DNA of 64,000 nucleotides, taken from contig DASXUY010000040.1 in assembly GCA_036504535.1 (NCBI GenBank), forward strand, positions 186,001 to 250,000, given 5' to 3'. Position 1 is the stretch's first letter, and every line of letters starts with the position of its first letter. Of this stretch, positions 16,995-25,267 are shown one piece after another. The stretch is from JARLGU01 sp036504535 (GTDB lineage: Bacteria; Armatimonadota; Armatimonadia; Armatimonadales; Capsulimonadaceae). A program made the translations under genes and the position numbers. The notes beneath the pieces are model-generated. The model ran no database searches and had not been told where the DNA came from. It saw nothing but the letters and a program-made list of their open reading frames with translations.

Positions 16995-19289
16995 ATGCAG
17001 GTGTCTGAGCCAAATAACGACAACTACGATGTTGCGATTCAACAGGGATTCGATACCCTTATTGCCAATGCACGCGCGCTGAATCCTGACCTTGATGTCG
17101 AGCTTCTTACACGCGCGTTCGAATACGCCAAACTGAAGCATCAAGTGCAGTTCCGGCGGAGCGGTGAGCCGTACATTCTTCATCCTCTCGAAGTAGCGAA
17201 CATCCTTACCGAATTCCAAATGGGCGAACCGGTGTTGGCCGCCGCGCTTTTGCACGATGTAGTCGAGGATTGTGGCGTAACCCGTGACGAAATCGCAAAG
17301 CAGTTTGGCGAAGAGATCGCGCAGCTTGTGGATGGCGTCACGAAGCTCAAACTTGCCGATTTCGAATCGCGCGGAATACCCGACAAACCAGAAGACCAGC
17401 CTACCGCAAGCCAAAACAAGAAGCATGGCGAAATCTCGCGGTCTGCGGCTAACCTTCGCAAGATTTTGCTAGCTATGGCGCGCGACCTGCGGGTGATGAT
17501 TATCAAGCTTGCGGACCGCCTGCACAACATGCGCACCCTGTCCGCACTGCCGGAAGCGCGTCAGAAACGAGTGGCCGAGGAAACGCTGCAGATCTTCGCT
17601 CCGTTGGCTCACCGCTTGGGTATATGGCAAATCAAGTGGCAACTGGAAGACCTCGCGTTCAAGTACGTCAAGCCTGATGCGTATATTGAGGTGTCAGAAA
17701 AGGTTAACCGGACCCGAAAGAACCGCGAGGACGAGATAGCTCTCGCGACTGATATGCTGACCCATCGATTGGAGCAAGAGGGCATCCCCGCTGAGATTAA
17801 CGGTCGTCCCAAGCACCTGTATTCGATCTACAACAAAATGCGCAAGCAAGGGATCGAAATCAGCGAAATCTACGATCAGATTGCCCTTCGAGTTATCGTG
17901 AATGGCGTTGCCGAATGCTACCACGCTCTTGGTGTCGTCCACGACCTGTGGATGCCAATTCCGGGCCTGTTCGACGACTATATCGCAAAGCCAAAGTCGA
18001 ACGGTTACCAATCGCTCCATACCAAGGTCTTGGGACCTGCAGGTCAGCCTATCGAAATCCAAATACGGACCCGCGACATGCACATGATCGCGGACTTTGG
18101 CATTGCGGCTCACTGGCAGTACAAAGAAGGCAAAGGCGGCGATCAGCAGTTTGACCGTAAAATGTCGTTCCTCCGCCAGCAGCTGTTCGACTGGCAAAGC
18201 GACACAAAAGACGCCGGTGAGTTTCTGCGGTCGGTCGTGAGCGACCTGTTTACGGATCAAGTCTTCGTGTTTACGCCCAACGGTGACGTTCTTGACTTCC
18301 CCGCAGGTGCCACACCCGTTGACTCAGCCTATCGAATTCACTCCGACCTTGGTCAGCACTGCGTTGGCGCGAAGGTGAACGGGCGGATTGTACCGCTCTC
18401 GTACACGTTCCAGAACGGCGATATCGTCGAGATTATTTCCAGGCCCAACGCGAACCCGTCGCTGGACTGGCTGACCTTTGCGAAGACATCGCATGCACGC
18501 TCGAAAATCAAGCACTATTTCCGTAAGGCGCGATTCGGCCAGAATGTTGCCCGTGGGCGCGAGATACTGCAGCGTGAAGCTGAGCGGCTCCACCTCGATT
18601 TTCATATCGTATCGTCGGCAGATCAGCTCACCAAAATACGCGAAGTCCACTATAACAACTACCAGACCGACGAAGATCTCTTCGCAGCTATCGGGTACGG
18701 CGAGGTGCCCGTTGCGGCGATTGTCATCAAGCTGCGAGCGCAGATGCCGGAGAAGCCTCGCGAGGACAACCACGGTGCGGTAACGACTCGTCGCGACCAG
18801 AAGGGCAACAAGCTACGAATTGGCGGCGACCTGGAAGATGTGGCGATCGTGCGCGCGAAATGCTGCGCACCGGTACCTGGCGACGATGTAATCGGCTACA
18901 TGACCCGCGGCAAGGGGATCGCGTTGCACCGCGCAGGATGCCCTAACGTGACGCACTACCAGCACACCGAGGCGGCGCGCCTCGTCGAGATCCAATGGGA
19001 TACGCCGATAGGGTTGGAAGCACCCGAGCGATATTCGGTGCAGGTGAAGCTTGAGCTCGTGGACAGGGTAGGGCTGCTAGAAGATGTCGGCAAACTGTTC
19101 GCGGAGGCGAGGACCAACATCCAAGCGATTCGGACGAGGTCTAACCCGATGACGCGTACGGCGTTGATGCAGATCCAGTTCGATGCTCTGAATGCTGCTC
19201 ACATCGAGGAGATCATGAAGCGCTTGGGCCGCTTAAGCGATGTGATCGAGATCAGGCGAGTAGGGGCGAACGAAGAGCAAGTGGTGTAA
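16995..19289 (+). CDS. rel: Bifunctional (p)ppGpp synthetase/hydrolase, RelA/SpoT family
   Basis: The 764-residue stringent-response enzyme has an HD hydrolase domain (about 45-200) with His63, His87-Asp88 and Glu91-Asp92 in ALLHDVVED. The synthetase domain (about 240-350) contains YDQIALRVIV, KPKSNGYQSLHT and EIQIRT. A TGS domain (about 400-460), a helical region with the conserved Cys-Cys pair in AKCCAPVPGDD, and a C-terminal ACT domain (about 680-760) follow. Intact HD residues indicate that it can both make and degrade (p)ppGpp. It is a lone gene with its own promoter. The start ATG follows a weak TAGGGG. Confidence 0.96.
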   Translation: MQVSEPNNDNYDVAIQQGFDTLIANARALNPDLDVELLTRAFEYAKLKHQVQFRRSGEPYILHPLEVANILTEFQMGEPVLAAALLHDVVEDCGVTRDEIAKQFGEEIAQLVDGVTKLKLADFESRGIPDKPEDQPTASQNKKHGEISRSAANLRKILLAMARDLRVMIIKLADRLHNMRTLSALPEARQKRVAEETLQIFAPLAHRLGIWQIKWQLEDLAFKYVKPDAYIEVSEKVNRTRKNREDEIALATDMLTHRLEQEGIPAEINGRPKHLYSIYNKMRKQGIEISEIYDQIALRVIVNGVAECYHALGVVHDLWMPIPGLFDDYIAKPKSNGYQSLHTKVLGPAGQPIEIQIRTRDMHMIADFGIAAHWQYKEGKGGDQQFDRKMSFLRQQLFDWQSDTKDAGEFLRSVVSDLFTDQVFVFTPNGDVLDFPAGATPVDSAYRIHSDLGQHCVGAKVNGRIVPLSYTFQNGDIVEIISRPNANPSLDWLTFAKTSHARSKIKHYFRKARFGQNVARGREILQREAERLHLDFHIVSSADQLTKIREVHYNNYQTDEDLFAAIGYGEVPVAAIVIKLRAQMPEKPREDNHGAVTTRRDQKGNKLRIGGDLEDVAIVRAKCCAPVPGDDVIGYMTRGKGIALHRAGCPNVTHYQHTEAARLVEIQWDTPIGLEAPERYSVQVKLELVDRVGLLEDVGKLFAEARTNIQAIRTRSNPMTRTALMQIQFDALNAAHIEEIMKRLGRLSDVIEIRRVGANEEQVV

Positions 19290-19414
19290 GTGACAGTAGG
19301 TTGCATTGGTGGTCGTCATGAGTCGGAACGCTCACAGTCCGCAGGTCCAAACCAATGGCTCGAACGTGCAAATAAGTACCCTGTGGGCTCGCCGAGTTTT
19401 ATGACCTGTGATCG

Positions 19415-20047
19415 CTAGTTGGCCATGTATGCTTTGACATTAGCCTTGTCGCGGTATTCGGGGTTCCGCTTAATCACGTTCTCCACCACGCCATCGATCA
19501 AGCTGAAATAAGGCAGCCCGTCGGACTCGTCCAAACCGATTTTCATCGCGGCATCGTATTCCGCTTTGTAGCCATCATACTCGTCTGATGCGCCGCGTAT
19601 GAGATATGCGCGCCAATGAGCGCATTCGTGAACAAGTAGAGCCGCCTGAGATGCTGGAGTTGCAGTAAAGAATCGCGGTGCCAGAACGATAGCGATCGGT
19701 CGAACTGATTTTGCGCCACGCTTACGCGGCGATTCATCGGGCAGAGTGTAAGCGTACGGCGTACCGTCGTTTTTCTCTTCAGTGGCGATATAAATATCTT
19801 GCGGGAGCGCCACCCTGACAGAGGCTCCACGCTGTAATTCAATAACGGCCCTGGCCCATTCCTTGCAATCACGCTCCGTGAGTAACATAACCGCTGCGGC
19901 GATTGAAGCGCGTTCGTTGGCATTGAGCGGCCGACCAGGAAGTGGCGCACGGGCTGAATAGCACGTGTCGCAGCCAATGAACAATGCAATTGCCACAACA
20001 ACGGCAACCTTGGAATACTTACCCCAGTGACTAACGTTATTTCCCAT
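19415..20047 (-). CDS. Membrane-anchored HExxH protein (putative metallopeptidase)
   Basis: About 210 residues. A hydrophobic N-terminal segment (about 10-26) ends in FIGCDTC, which may be a lipoprotein-like or membrane anchor. Near the centre, LLVHECAHWRAY contains a HExxH zinc motif, followed by acidic residues in EYDGYKAEYDA that could supply a third ligand. No peptidase family is recognised, so activity is only possible. The ATG at 20047 is preferred over a GTG at 20077, but either overlaps the start of the divergent GT87-like gene. Confidence 0.65.
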   Translation of the reverse strand: MGNNVSHWGKYSKVAVVVAIALFIGCDTCYSARAPLPGRPLNANERASIAAAVMLLTERDCKEWARAVIELQRGASVRVALPQDIYIATEEKNDGTPYAYTLPDESPRKRGAKSVRPIAIVLAPRFFTATPASQAALLVHECAHWRAYLIRGASDEYDGYKAEYDAAMKIGLDESDGLPYFSLIDGVVENVIKRNPEYRDKANVKAYMAN

Positions 20048-21451
20048 AGCCCGCACCGAGTTTCCCCACTTGTTCACGCCGCTCTCATTACGACGGTGAT
20101 CGCAACAGCGTCGGTTTACGGTTACCTGTCGGTCAGAGATGCCCTATTGAGCCCTGTCTGGGTCTATCTCATCCTCTATGCAGTAGTGTACGGCATTTAT
20201 ATCTACGCTGGTGTTCGGCTTATCCCACAACTTGGCGGGAAGTTGGGTGTCTGGCTTCCGCTTATCCTTGTGACTGCCGTCATATTTAGGCTGATATTCG
20301 TCGACACCGCACCTTCGCTTTCCACGGATATCTATCGGTACGTTTGGGACGGTCGTCTCACGTGTCATGGAGTTAATCCGTACAAATGGGCTCCATATGA
20401 CGGTCGTTTGGCCGAGTTTCGCGACGCGTCCATTTGGTATCCGATGGAGTACAAGTTTTACAATACCATCTACATGCCAGTTTCACAGGCGATCTTCGCA
20501 CTCGTCTATGCGCTGGGCGGATCAAGCCTCGCCGCGTTTAAACTCTGCTACGTCCTATTCGATGCTGGCGTGATGGCGTTGATGGTTTTGATACTCCGCG
20601 AGAGAAAGCTACCAGTATCAAATGTCTATTGGTACGCATGGTGCCCGCTGCCGATTACAGAAATCGGCATTGCTGGCCACCAGGATGTGGTGGGTGTGTT
20701 TTGCCTGCTATTTGCCATCTTGCTGATGGTGCGCAAACGGCCAATGAAATCGGCGGCATTATTGATGGCTGCGGCGTTTACGAAGGGCTTCGCGTTCCTT
20801 GTACTTCCTGCCCTCGTTCGTCGATATGGAAAGAACATTCTCGCGTTCACGTTCATTGCGTTTGCCGCATTGGGGATGCCAATCTGGGTGGAGCTTCAAT
20901 CGTTCACCCATGGAATGAAGCAGTATTTAGGCTCTGTACATGTGAATTCAGGGGTGTTTTACCTCGTTAACAAGGCGCTGCGGACCGTAATTCCGGATTA
21001 TTCGTATCAGATCACGTCGAGGTTGGGGAATATAGGCATGCTCGCCGCCATTTTCTGGTCCGTTCGAACTCCAATCACGAGCAGCGCAGAGTTTATTCGC
21101 CGGGCGACAATTGTGATAGCGGTCTGCTTACTCGTCGTGCCGACACTTTTCCCCTGGTATGTAATCTGGCTGCTGCCGTTGGCGTTGATTATGCGCCCCA
21201 AACCCGCGTTTTCATTTGTCGCGCTGTCTGGTTCCGTGGCGCTGATGTACCTGTACTACTACGACCTTACAATCTTGTGGTGGTTCCGCGCTTTGGAATA
21301 TGTGCCGTTTTACCTTCTGCTGTGGAAGGAGTACAAGGAAGGCTACTGGGCGCCAGTTTCCGAGGCTTCGGGCGATGCGGACGCGGGAGACGACGAAGGA
21401 GCCGAACCGGTTTCGGTCGCAGCAGTTGGCAACGCGACCGTTGTCGTGTGA
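20027..21451 (+). CDS. Polytopic membrane glycosyltransferase, GT87/mannosyltransferase-like
   Basis: The 474-residue protein has about ten to twelve hydrophobic segments. The first loop contains DIYRYVWDGRL followed by GVNPYKWAP, typical of polyprenol-phosphate-sugar-dependent GT-C enzymes of the DUF2029/GT87 kind. These add mannose or related sugars to lipid or wall glycans from the outer face of the membrane. The start is GTG at 20027, with no ATG available before the first helix, and it overlaps the 5' end of the leftward HExxH gene by about 20 nt. Its 3' tail, a disordered Gly/Asp/Val-rich stretch, overlaps the converging next gene by 109 nt. Confidence 0.75.
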   Translation: MTNVISHSPHRVSPLVHAALITTVIATASVYGYLSVRDALLSPVWVYLILYAVVYGIYIYAGVRLIPQLGGKLGVWLPLILVTAVIFRLIFVDTAPSLSTDIYRYVWDGRLTCHGVNPYKWAPYDGRLAEFRDASIWYPMEYKFYNTIYMPVSQAIFALVYALGGSSLAAFKLCYVLFDAGVMALMVLILRERKLPVSNVYWYAWCPLPITEIGIAGHQDVVGVFCLLFAILLMVRKRPMKSAALLMAAAFTKGFAFLVLPALVRRYGKNILAFTFIAFAALGMPIWVELQSFTHGMKQYLGSVHVNSGVFYLVNKALRTVIPDYSYQITSRLGNIGMLAAIFWSVRTPITSSAEFIRRATIVIAVCLLVVPTLFPWYVIWLLPLALIMRPKPAFSFVALSGSVALMYLYYYDLTILWWFRALEYVPFYLLLWKEYKEGYWAPVSEASGDADAGDDEGAEPVSVAAVGNATVVV

Positions 21452-21762
21452 CTGGCGGATGCGAAGTAAAGGTGAATCCCTTTACCGGCCACGATGCTGC
21501 CAGCAATGATGCCGATTAGCAGCAGAGACAGCCGCAGGAGAAAAGCGACGATAGCGGCGCCAACCGCCGGAAATGCGACTGACGTTTGTGCCTGGCCCGG
21601 CTTGAGCGGATGGCTGGCCGCCGAGATGATCGCGTTCAGCTGCGGAACGGGATTGTTCAGCATTGAGAATGCGACCTTGGCGATGAGGAATAGCAGCGCT
21701 ATGCCAATGAGGAACACAACTATACCGATAGTACGACCGAGGGGATCCGAATGCTTTGACAT
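21343..21762 (-). CDS. Small two-helix membrane protein
   Basis: About 139 residues with two hydrophobic helices (about 13-34 and 66-93) and a C-terminal tail of Ala, Ser, Thr and Pro (about 105-139). The N-terminus reads MSKHSDPLGR. Unknown function. ATG at 21762 is preferred over the preceding TTG codon. The disordered tail is encoded by DNA that also encodes the end of the converging GT87-like gene, which limits confidence in one of the two ends. Confidence 0.6.
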   Translation of the reverse strand: MSKHSDPLGRTIGIVVFLIGIALLFLIAKVAFSMLNNPVPQLNAIISAASHPLKPGQAQTSVAFPAVGAAIVAFLLRLSLLLIGIIAGSIVAGKGIHLYFASASHTTTVALPTAATETGSAPSSSPASASPEASETGAQ

Positions 21763-21825
21763 CAATGGTTTCCTATAGGTCGTTATTGTATCGTTCGAGT
21801 GATAGTCCTGTCAAGCGACCAAACT

Positions 21826-22308
21826 CTATTGCGGCTTGCTTTCACTCGTCATATCGGTCAAGACAGGCCGCGGTGGCCACTGCCCTTCGAACCCCTCAGG
21901 CATTTCCAAAGCTCGTAATTCCATATCGGCGCGGTCCTGGCGCTGAAGCCTTACTCGCAGCCACCTGACATGGTTGTAGCACGCCCAGGACAGCAAGAAC
22001 GATACCAGTACCATGATTTCGGCAAGGTTGAGTCGCTTTACAAGCCACGGTGACGACATCGCAGCCGGAAACTGAACGAACACCCACGCCACCACGCCTT
22101 GTGCGACAGCGCCGACCACCCCGAACACCAAAGGAAATGCGCGCGCCACCTTCAGCTCTCGGGCACCGATTCTTCGGACGCGCTCGCTGTCCATGAACTC
22201 ATCAAACCAGCGTCCTGCGTGGCTCTTGCCGCGTCTAGGGTGGTTCAGATCAGGCCTGACAGCTTTTCCCTTGGTTACCTCTGGCAACTTGCCGCTCGCA
22301 TTGCTCAT
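21826..22308 (-). CDS. Two-helix membrane protein of unknown function
   Basis: 160 residues: a basic N-terminus with RPDLNHPRRGKSHAGRW, two hydrophobic helices (about 58-80 and 94-112) joined by a short loop, then an Arg/Asp-rich cytoplasmic tail. I do not recognise the family. It lies 40 nt downstream of the GHL10 hydrolase on the same strand and could be its co-transcribed partner. Confidence 0.6.
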   Translation of the reverse strand: MSNASGKLPEVTKGKAVRPDLNHPRRGKSHAGRWFDEFMDSERVRRIGARELKVARAFPLVFGVVGAVAQGVVAWVFVQFPAAMSSPWLVKRLNLAEIMVLVSFLLSWACYNHVRWLRVRLQRQDRADMELRALEMPEGFEGQWPPRPVLTDMTSESKPQ

Positions 22309-22347
22309 TTCATTATTTGGACGATCTTCGTCCTGCGATGCGAAATA

Positions 22348-23685
22348 TCAGTTCGCCGTGCCATCTCCCGTAGGCGGTGATCCTTCAGCGGGAACAGCAG
22401 TTCCTACTGCTACGCCGGGCTTAACGTTCCATGCCATTTTGGGGAGCGTGGCCGGGCGGACAAATGCGGAAGTGGTGTACTTAGTCAAATAGGCGCTTGA
22501 TTCGCCATCGCGGGTGACCCCGCCATACGAGAACAGCACCACGCCCTGGGCTCCGACCGCTCGGGCGACGTCCGTCTTCACAATAGCACCGGCGGCTGGG
22601 ATATGCCATGCTCCAAGGCCCGCGTAGCAATGGCGCCCCGCTGCAGTGGCGACTCGGGCAGCGTCGGCGATCTGGCTGGCAACGAGAGATGTGTCGGACG
22701 AGTACGCCATAGGCACGACCGCGTCAAGCGCGCCGTCGGCGAGCCAGCGGTGCCAGTCCTGGCCCTTTTCGACGTACGCCTCGCGCCAATTCGCGAAGAC
22801 GGCGGCTGAGACCACTATCCCTGGTTTGGCATCGTGTGCGTCTCGTGAGATGCTTTCAACCATATCGGTCACCTGAGCCCGGCGCCAGTTGGACCAATCA
22901 TCATAGTGCGCCTTGATAAAAGCGAGCTTGTCGGCCTCCTTCGCTTTAGCGCCCGGCGAGGCGATGCCTCTGGTTGTCATATCAGCGCAAAATGCCGTCG
23001 TTGTGGCAGGGCTGAAGTCGTAGCTCTGATTGGGGTAGCGAATGTAGTCAAAATGGATGCCGTCGAGGTCGTAGTTCTTGACCAGCTCCATGAACACATC
23101 GTGGTTGTGCTGCCGGACTTCCGGGTTGGCAGGGGTTACGAAAACACCTTCGCATTGTGCGGTGGCTACGGTAGAGTACGTGCCCTTGGATGTGCGCGCA
23201 ATCCAGTCTGGATGCTTGTTTAGGATGTGATCGGGAGACAGTGGACGGCGGCTGCCACCCCACACGAAGTCTGTGTTCACCCACGCATGCACCTGTATGC
23301 CAGCATCGTGAGCTAGCGTAATCGTCATAGCCAGCGGGTCAAAGGTGAGAGGTTGGTTGGAAAGCTCTTCAGAGCGCGGCTCTAGCGTCGACGTGTAGTA
23401 GGCGTCGCCGCGCCCGCGCACTTGCACGAACAGCGTGTTGAAGCCAAACCGCTTGGAGGTTGCGATGACGTTGCGTATCTTTTGTGGGCTGGTCACGCTC
23501 GATCGTACGACCCACATTCCCCGAACCTCTTCCACGGGCATCCGGAACGCTTCAGGATCCCGCGACATGATAACGCCGCGACTGGGGAGAGACTGCGCGT
23601 GGGACGGCGCGATTGCTGTTTCTCCGACGCTGAATCCAACGGCTAGCGCTGCTACGACCGCGCTAAGTCGATTTGACTTGCTCAT
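22348..23685 (-). CDS. Secreted glycoside-hydrolase-like protein (GHL10/DUF187)
   Basis: The 445-residue product has a signal peptide (about 1-30) and a TIM-barrel domain of the GHL10 type. Marker segments are VRGMWVVRSS, FNTLFVQVRGRGDAYY, HAWVNTDFVWGG and DGIHFDYIRYP; in this family the Asp in the last segment is near the active site. A family member's likely role is wall or exopolysaccharide glycan cleavage outside the cell. A TATAAT lies about 55 nt upstream of the ATG on the leftward strand. The C-terminal tail is Gly/Pro/Thr-rich. Confidence 0.85.
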   Translation of the reverse strand: MSKSNRLSAVVAALAVGFSVGETAIAPSHAQSLPSRGVIMSRDPEAFRMPVEEVRGMWVVRSSVTSPQKIRNVIATSKRFGFNTLFVQVRGRGDAYYTSTLEPRSEELSNQPLTFDPLAMTITLAHDAGIQVHAWVNTDFVWGGSRRPLSPDHILNKHPDWIARTSKGTYSTVATAQCEGVFVTPANPEVRQHNHDVFMELVKNYDLDGIHFDYIRYPNQSYDFSPATTTAFCADMTTRGIASPGAKAKEADKLAFIKAHYDDWSNWRRAQVTDMVESISRDAHDAKPGIVVSAAVFANWREAYVEKGQDWHRWLADGALDAVVPMAYSSDTSLVASQIADAARVATAAGRHCYAGLGAWHIPAAGAIVKTDVARAVGAQGVVLFSYGGVTRDGESSAYLTKYTTSAFVRPATLPKMAWNVKPGVAVGTAVPAEGSPPTGDGTAN

Positions 23686-23784
23686 GAAACCTCGAACTTC
23701 TACCGGAAATAGAACCGACGACGGCGTGCTAATAGAGTTAGATTATAGGACAAAATACGAAGGATCGTTATCTCTCAGTATACG

Positions 23785-24522
23785 TTACATTTCGAGAATG
23801 TCGGCGAGCCGTTCAATTTCAGCGATAGTCCTTGCTTCTGTACCATAGGGCGAATCGATTTCGTCGCGCCATTCGGTCGTGTAGATTGCGCTCATGCCGC
23901 ATCGTGTGGCGCCGAGGACGTCGGCGTCCCAGTCGTCGCCAACGTGCACGATTTGATCAGCCGGAACGTCCAGGGTTCGAAGTAACTCGCGGAATACTGC
24001 TGGATGAGGCTTGATAAACCCAACTTCACACGACACAACGACGCCCTTCAGAAACGGCATGATGCCGTCGCGCTCTAGCGGCCCTCGGATGGCATCGGCG
24101 CGTATGAAGTTTGAGCATACGGCGACGCGCCCCTTGAATCGTTCGCTTATGGCGGCAATCGTGTCGCAAAGGCCGTAGGGCATGGTCATCGTACGCTGAA
24201 AGCCCTGTGAGTACGCGTCCTCAGCGGCGGCGACGAGGTCCGGCGGCGGTGGTGCGCCGCCTAGGGCTGCAGAAACAGTGTGTGCGATGCGCTCGGTGAA
24301 ATCGTTTTCGCGCAGGGTGGGACGGTTCTCGGTGAACTGTCTCTCACGCACCGCGAGGTATACACCCCGGAGGTCATCGTAATCGACAGGATAACCGACA
24401 GCGCTTTCGAGAAACGCGTGCAAGCTTTCGATGGTCTGCTCAAGCTCCCCGCTCCGCAGCGGATACAGCGTGTTCGCAAAATCGAAGCTGACCGCGCGGA
24501 TTGTTGCGGGGATGCGTATCAC
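23785..24522 (-). CDS. HAD-superfamily hydrolase
   Basis: 245 residues with HAD motifs: motif I FDFANTL with the nucleophile Asp but Ala at the +2 acid position, motif II VCSN, the motif III lysine in GFIKPHP and motif IV HVGDDWDADVLGA. The C1 cap has GQF-type helices. It resembles phosphoglycolate/haloacid-type phosphatases; the substrate is unknown, and loss of the +2 Asp could weaken phosphatase activity. The GTG start directly follows the TAA of the upstream HD gene, so translation is coupled. Confidence 0.8.
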   Translation of the reverse strand: MIRIPATIRAVSFDFANTLYPLRSGELEQTIESLHAFLESAVGYPVDYDDLRGVYLAVRERQFTENRPTLRENDFTERIAHTVSAALGGAPPPPDLVAAAEDAYSQGFQRTMTMPYGLCDTIAAISERFKGRVAVCSNFIRADAIRGPLERDGIMPFLKGVVVSCEVGFIKPHPAVFRELLRTLDVPADQIVHVGDDWDADVLGATRCGMSAIYTTEWRDEIDSPYGTEARTIAEIERLADILEM

Positions 24523-25191
24523 TTACAGCTTGACCCCGTTGATTTCAAGGCCAAACTTGCATCCGAGGTAGTCAGCCGCTCGTCGACACAGGACCATTCG
24601 TAGCACGAATATCTCGAAATACTCGGTTACGCTGGCATGGTCGGTGTTGATATCGAGTTCAAGCTTAATAGTCTTCGCCTCGGAATCGACACGCAGGTAA
24701 GACTTCTGGACAGCGTAATTGACGCGGTCGTGTATGTCAAATTTTACCGGGTCGGGATTTTGGACACGGCTAAAGTGCACGTCTGATTTGTCAGCGAGAA
24801 TGACAGCTGCCGATTCTTTGGAGATTGGCTCGCCGTTGGGCTCCTCGTGGTTTCCGATAGCGCCGACGATCGTTGCTATTTCGTCAGGTGGCATGTTGAG
24901 GCGCGTCATGATGTCGTAAGCTATCAGCGCACCGGCTTCGACGTGCCCGATACGGTTGACGACGCACCCCATGTCGTGAGTATAGCCTGCGATGGCTGCA
25001 ACTTCGGCCTGGCGTGGGTCGTGGCCAAGGGTGGTGAGAATGTACCGGGCAATTGTGGACACAATGCCAGCGTGGCGGTGTCCGTGCTCGGTGTAGCCAA
25101 TGGTCTTCATTTGCTCGTTGGCTTTGGTGATGTATATTTGTACACGCGGGTCGTGTCGGACCTCTTTGAGTGTTACTATTCCGTTAGTCAT
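24523..25191 (-). CDS. HD-domain phosphohydrolase
   Basis: 222 residues with HD-superfamily metal residues: GHRHAG near 37-42, GYTHDMG (His-Asp pair) near 69-75 and GNHEEP near 112-117. The C-terminal third contains an EYFEIFVLRM segment. The family removes phosphate from nucleotides or related compounds. It is translationally coupled to the HAD hydrolase downstream, so the two may act in one salvage or housecleaning step (inference). Confidence 0.8.
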   Translation of the reverse strand: MTNGIVTLKEVRHDPRVQIYITKANEQMKTIGYTEHGHRHAGIVSTIARYILTTLGHDPRQAEVAAIAGYTHDMGCVVNRIGHVEAGALIAYDIMTRLNMPPDEIATIVGAIGNHEEPNGEPISKESAAVILADKSDVHFSRVQNPDPVKFDIHDRVNYAVQKSYLRVDSEAKTIKLELDINTDHASVTEYFEIFVLRMVLCRRAADYLGCKFGLEINGVKL

Positions 25192-25267
25192 TTGATTCCA
25201 AGCAGCTGCATTTCAAGCGCTGCGTTATTCCTTTGAACTCTTCGTTGTGTTCTTTGTTTATTGTGGT

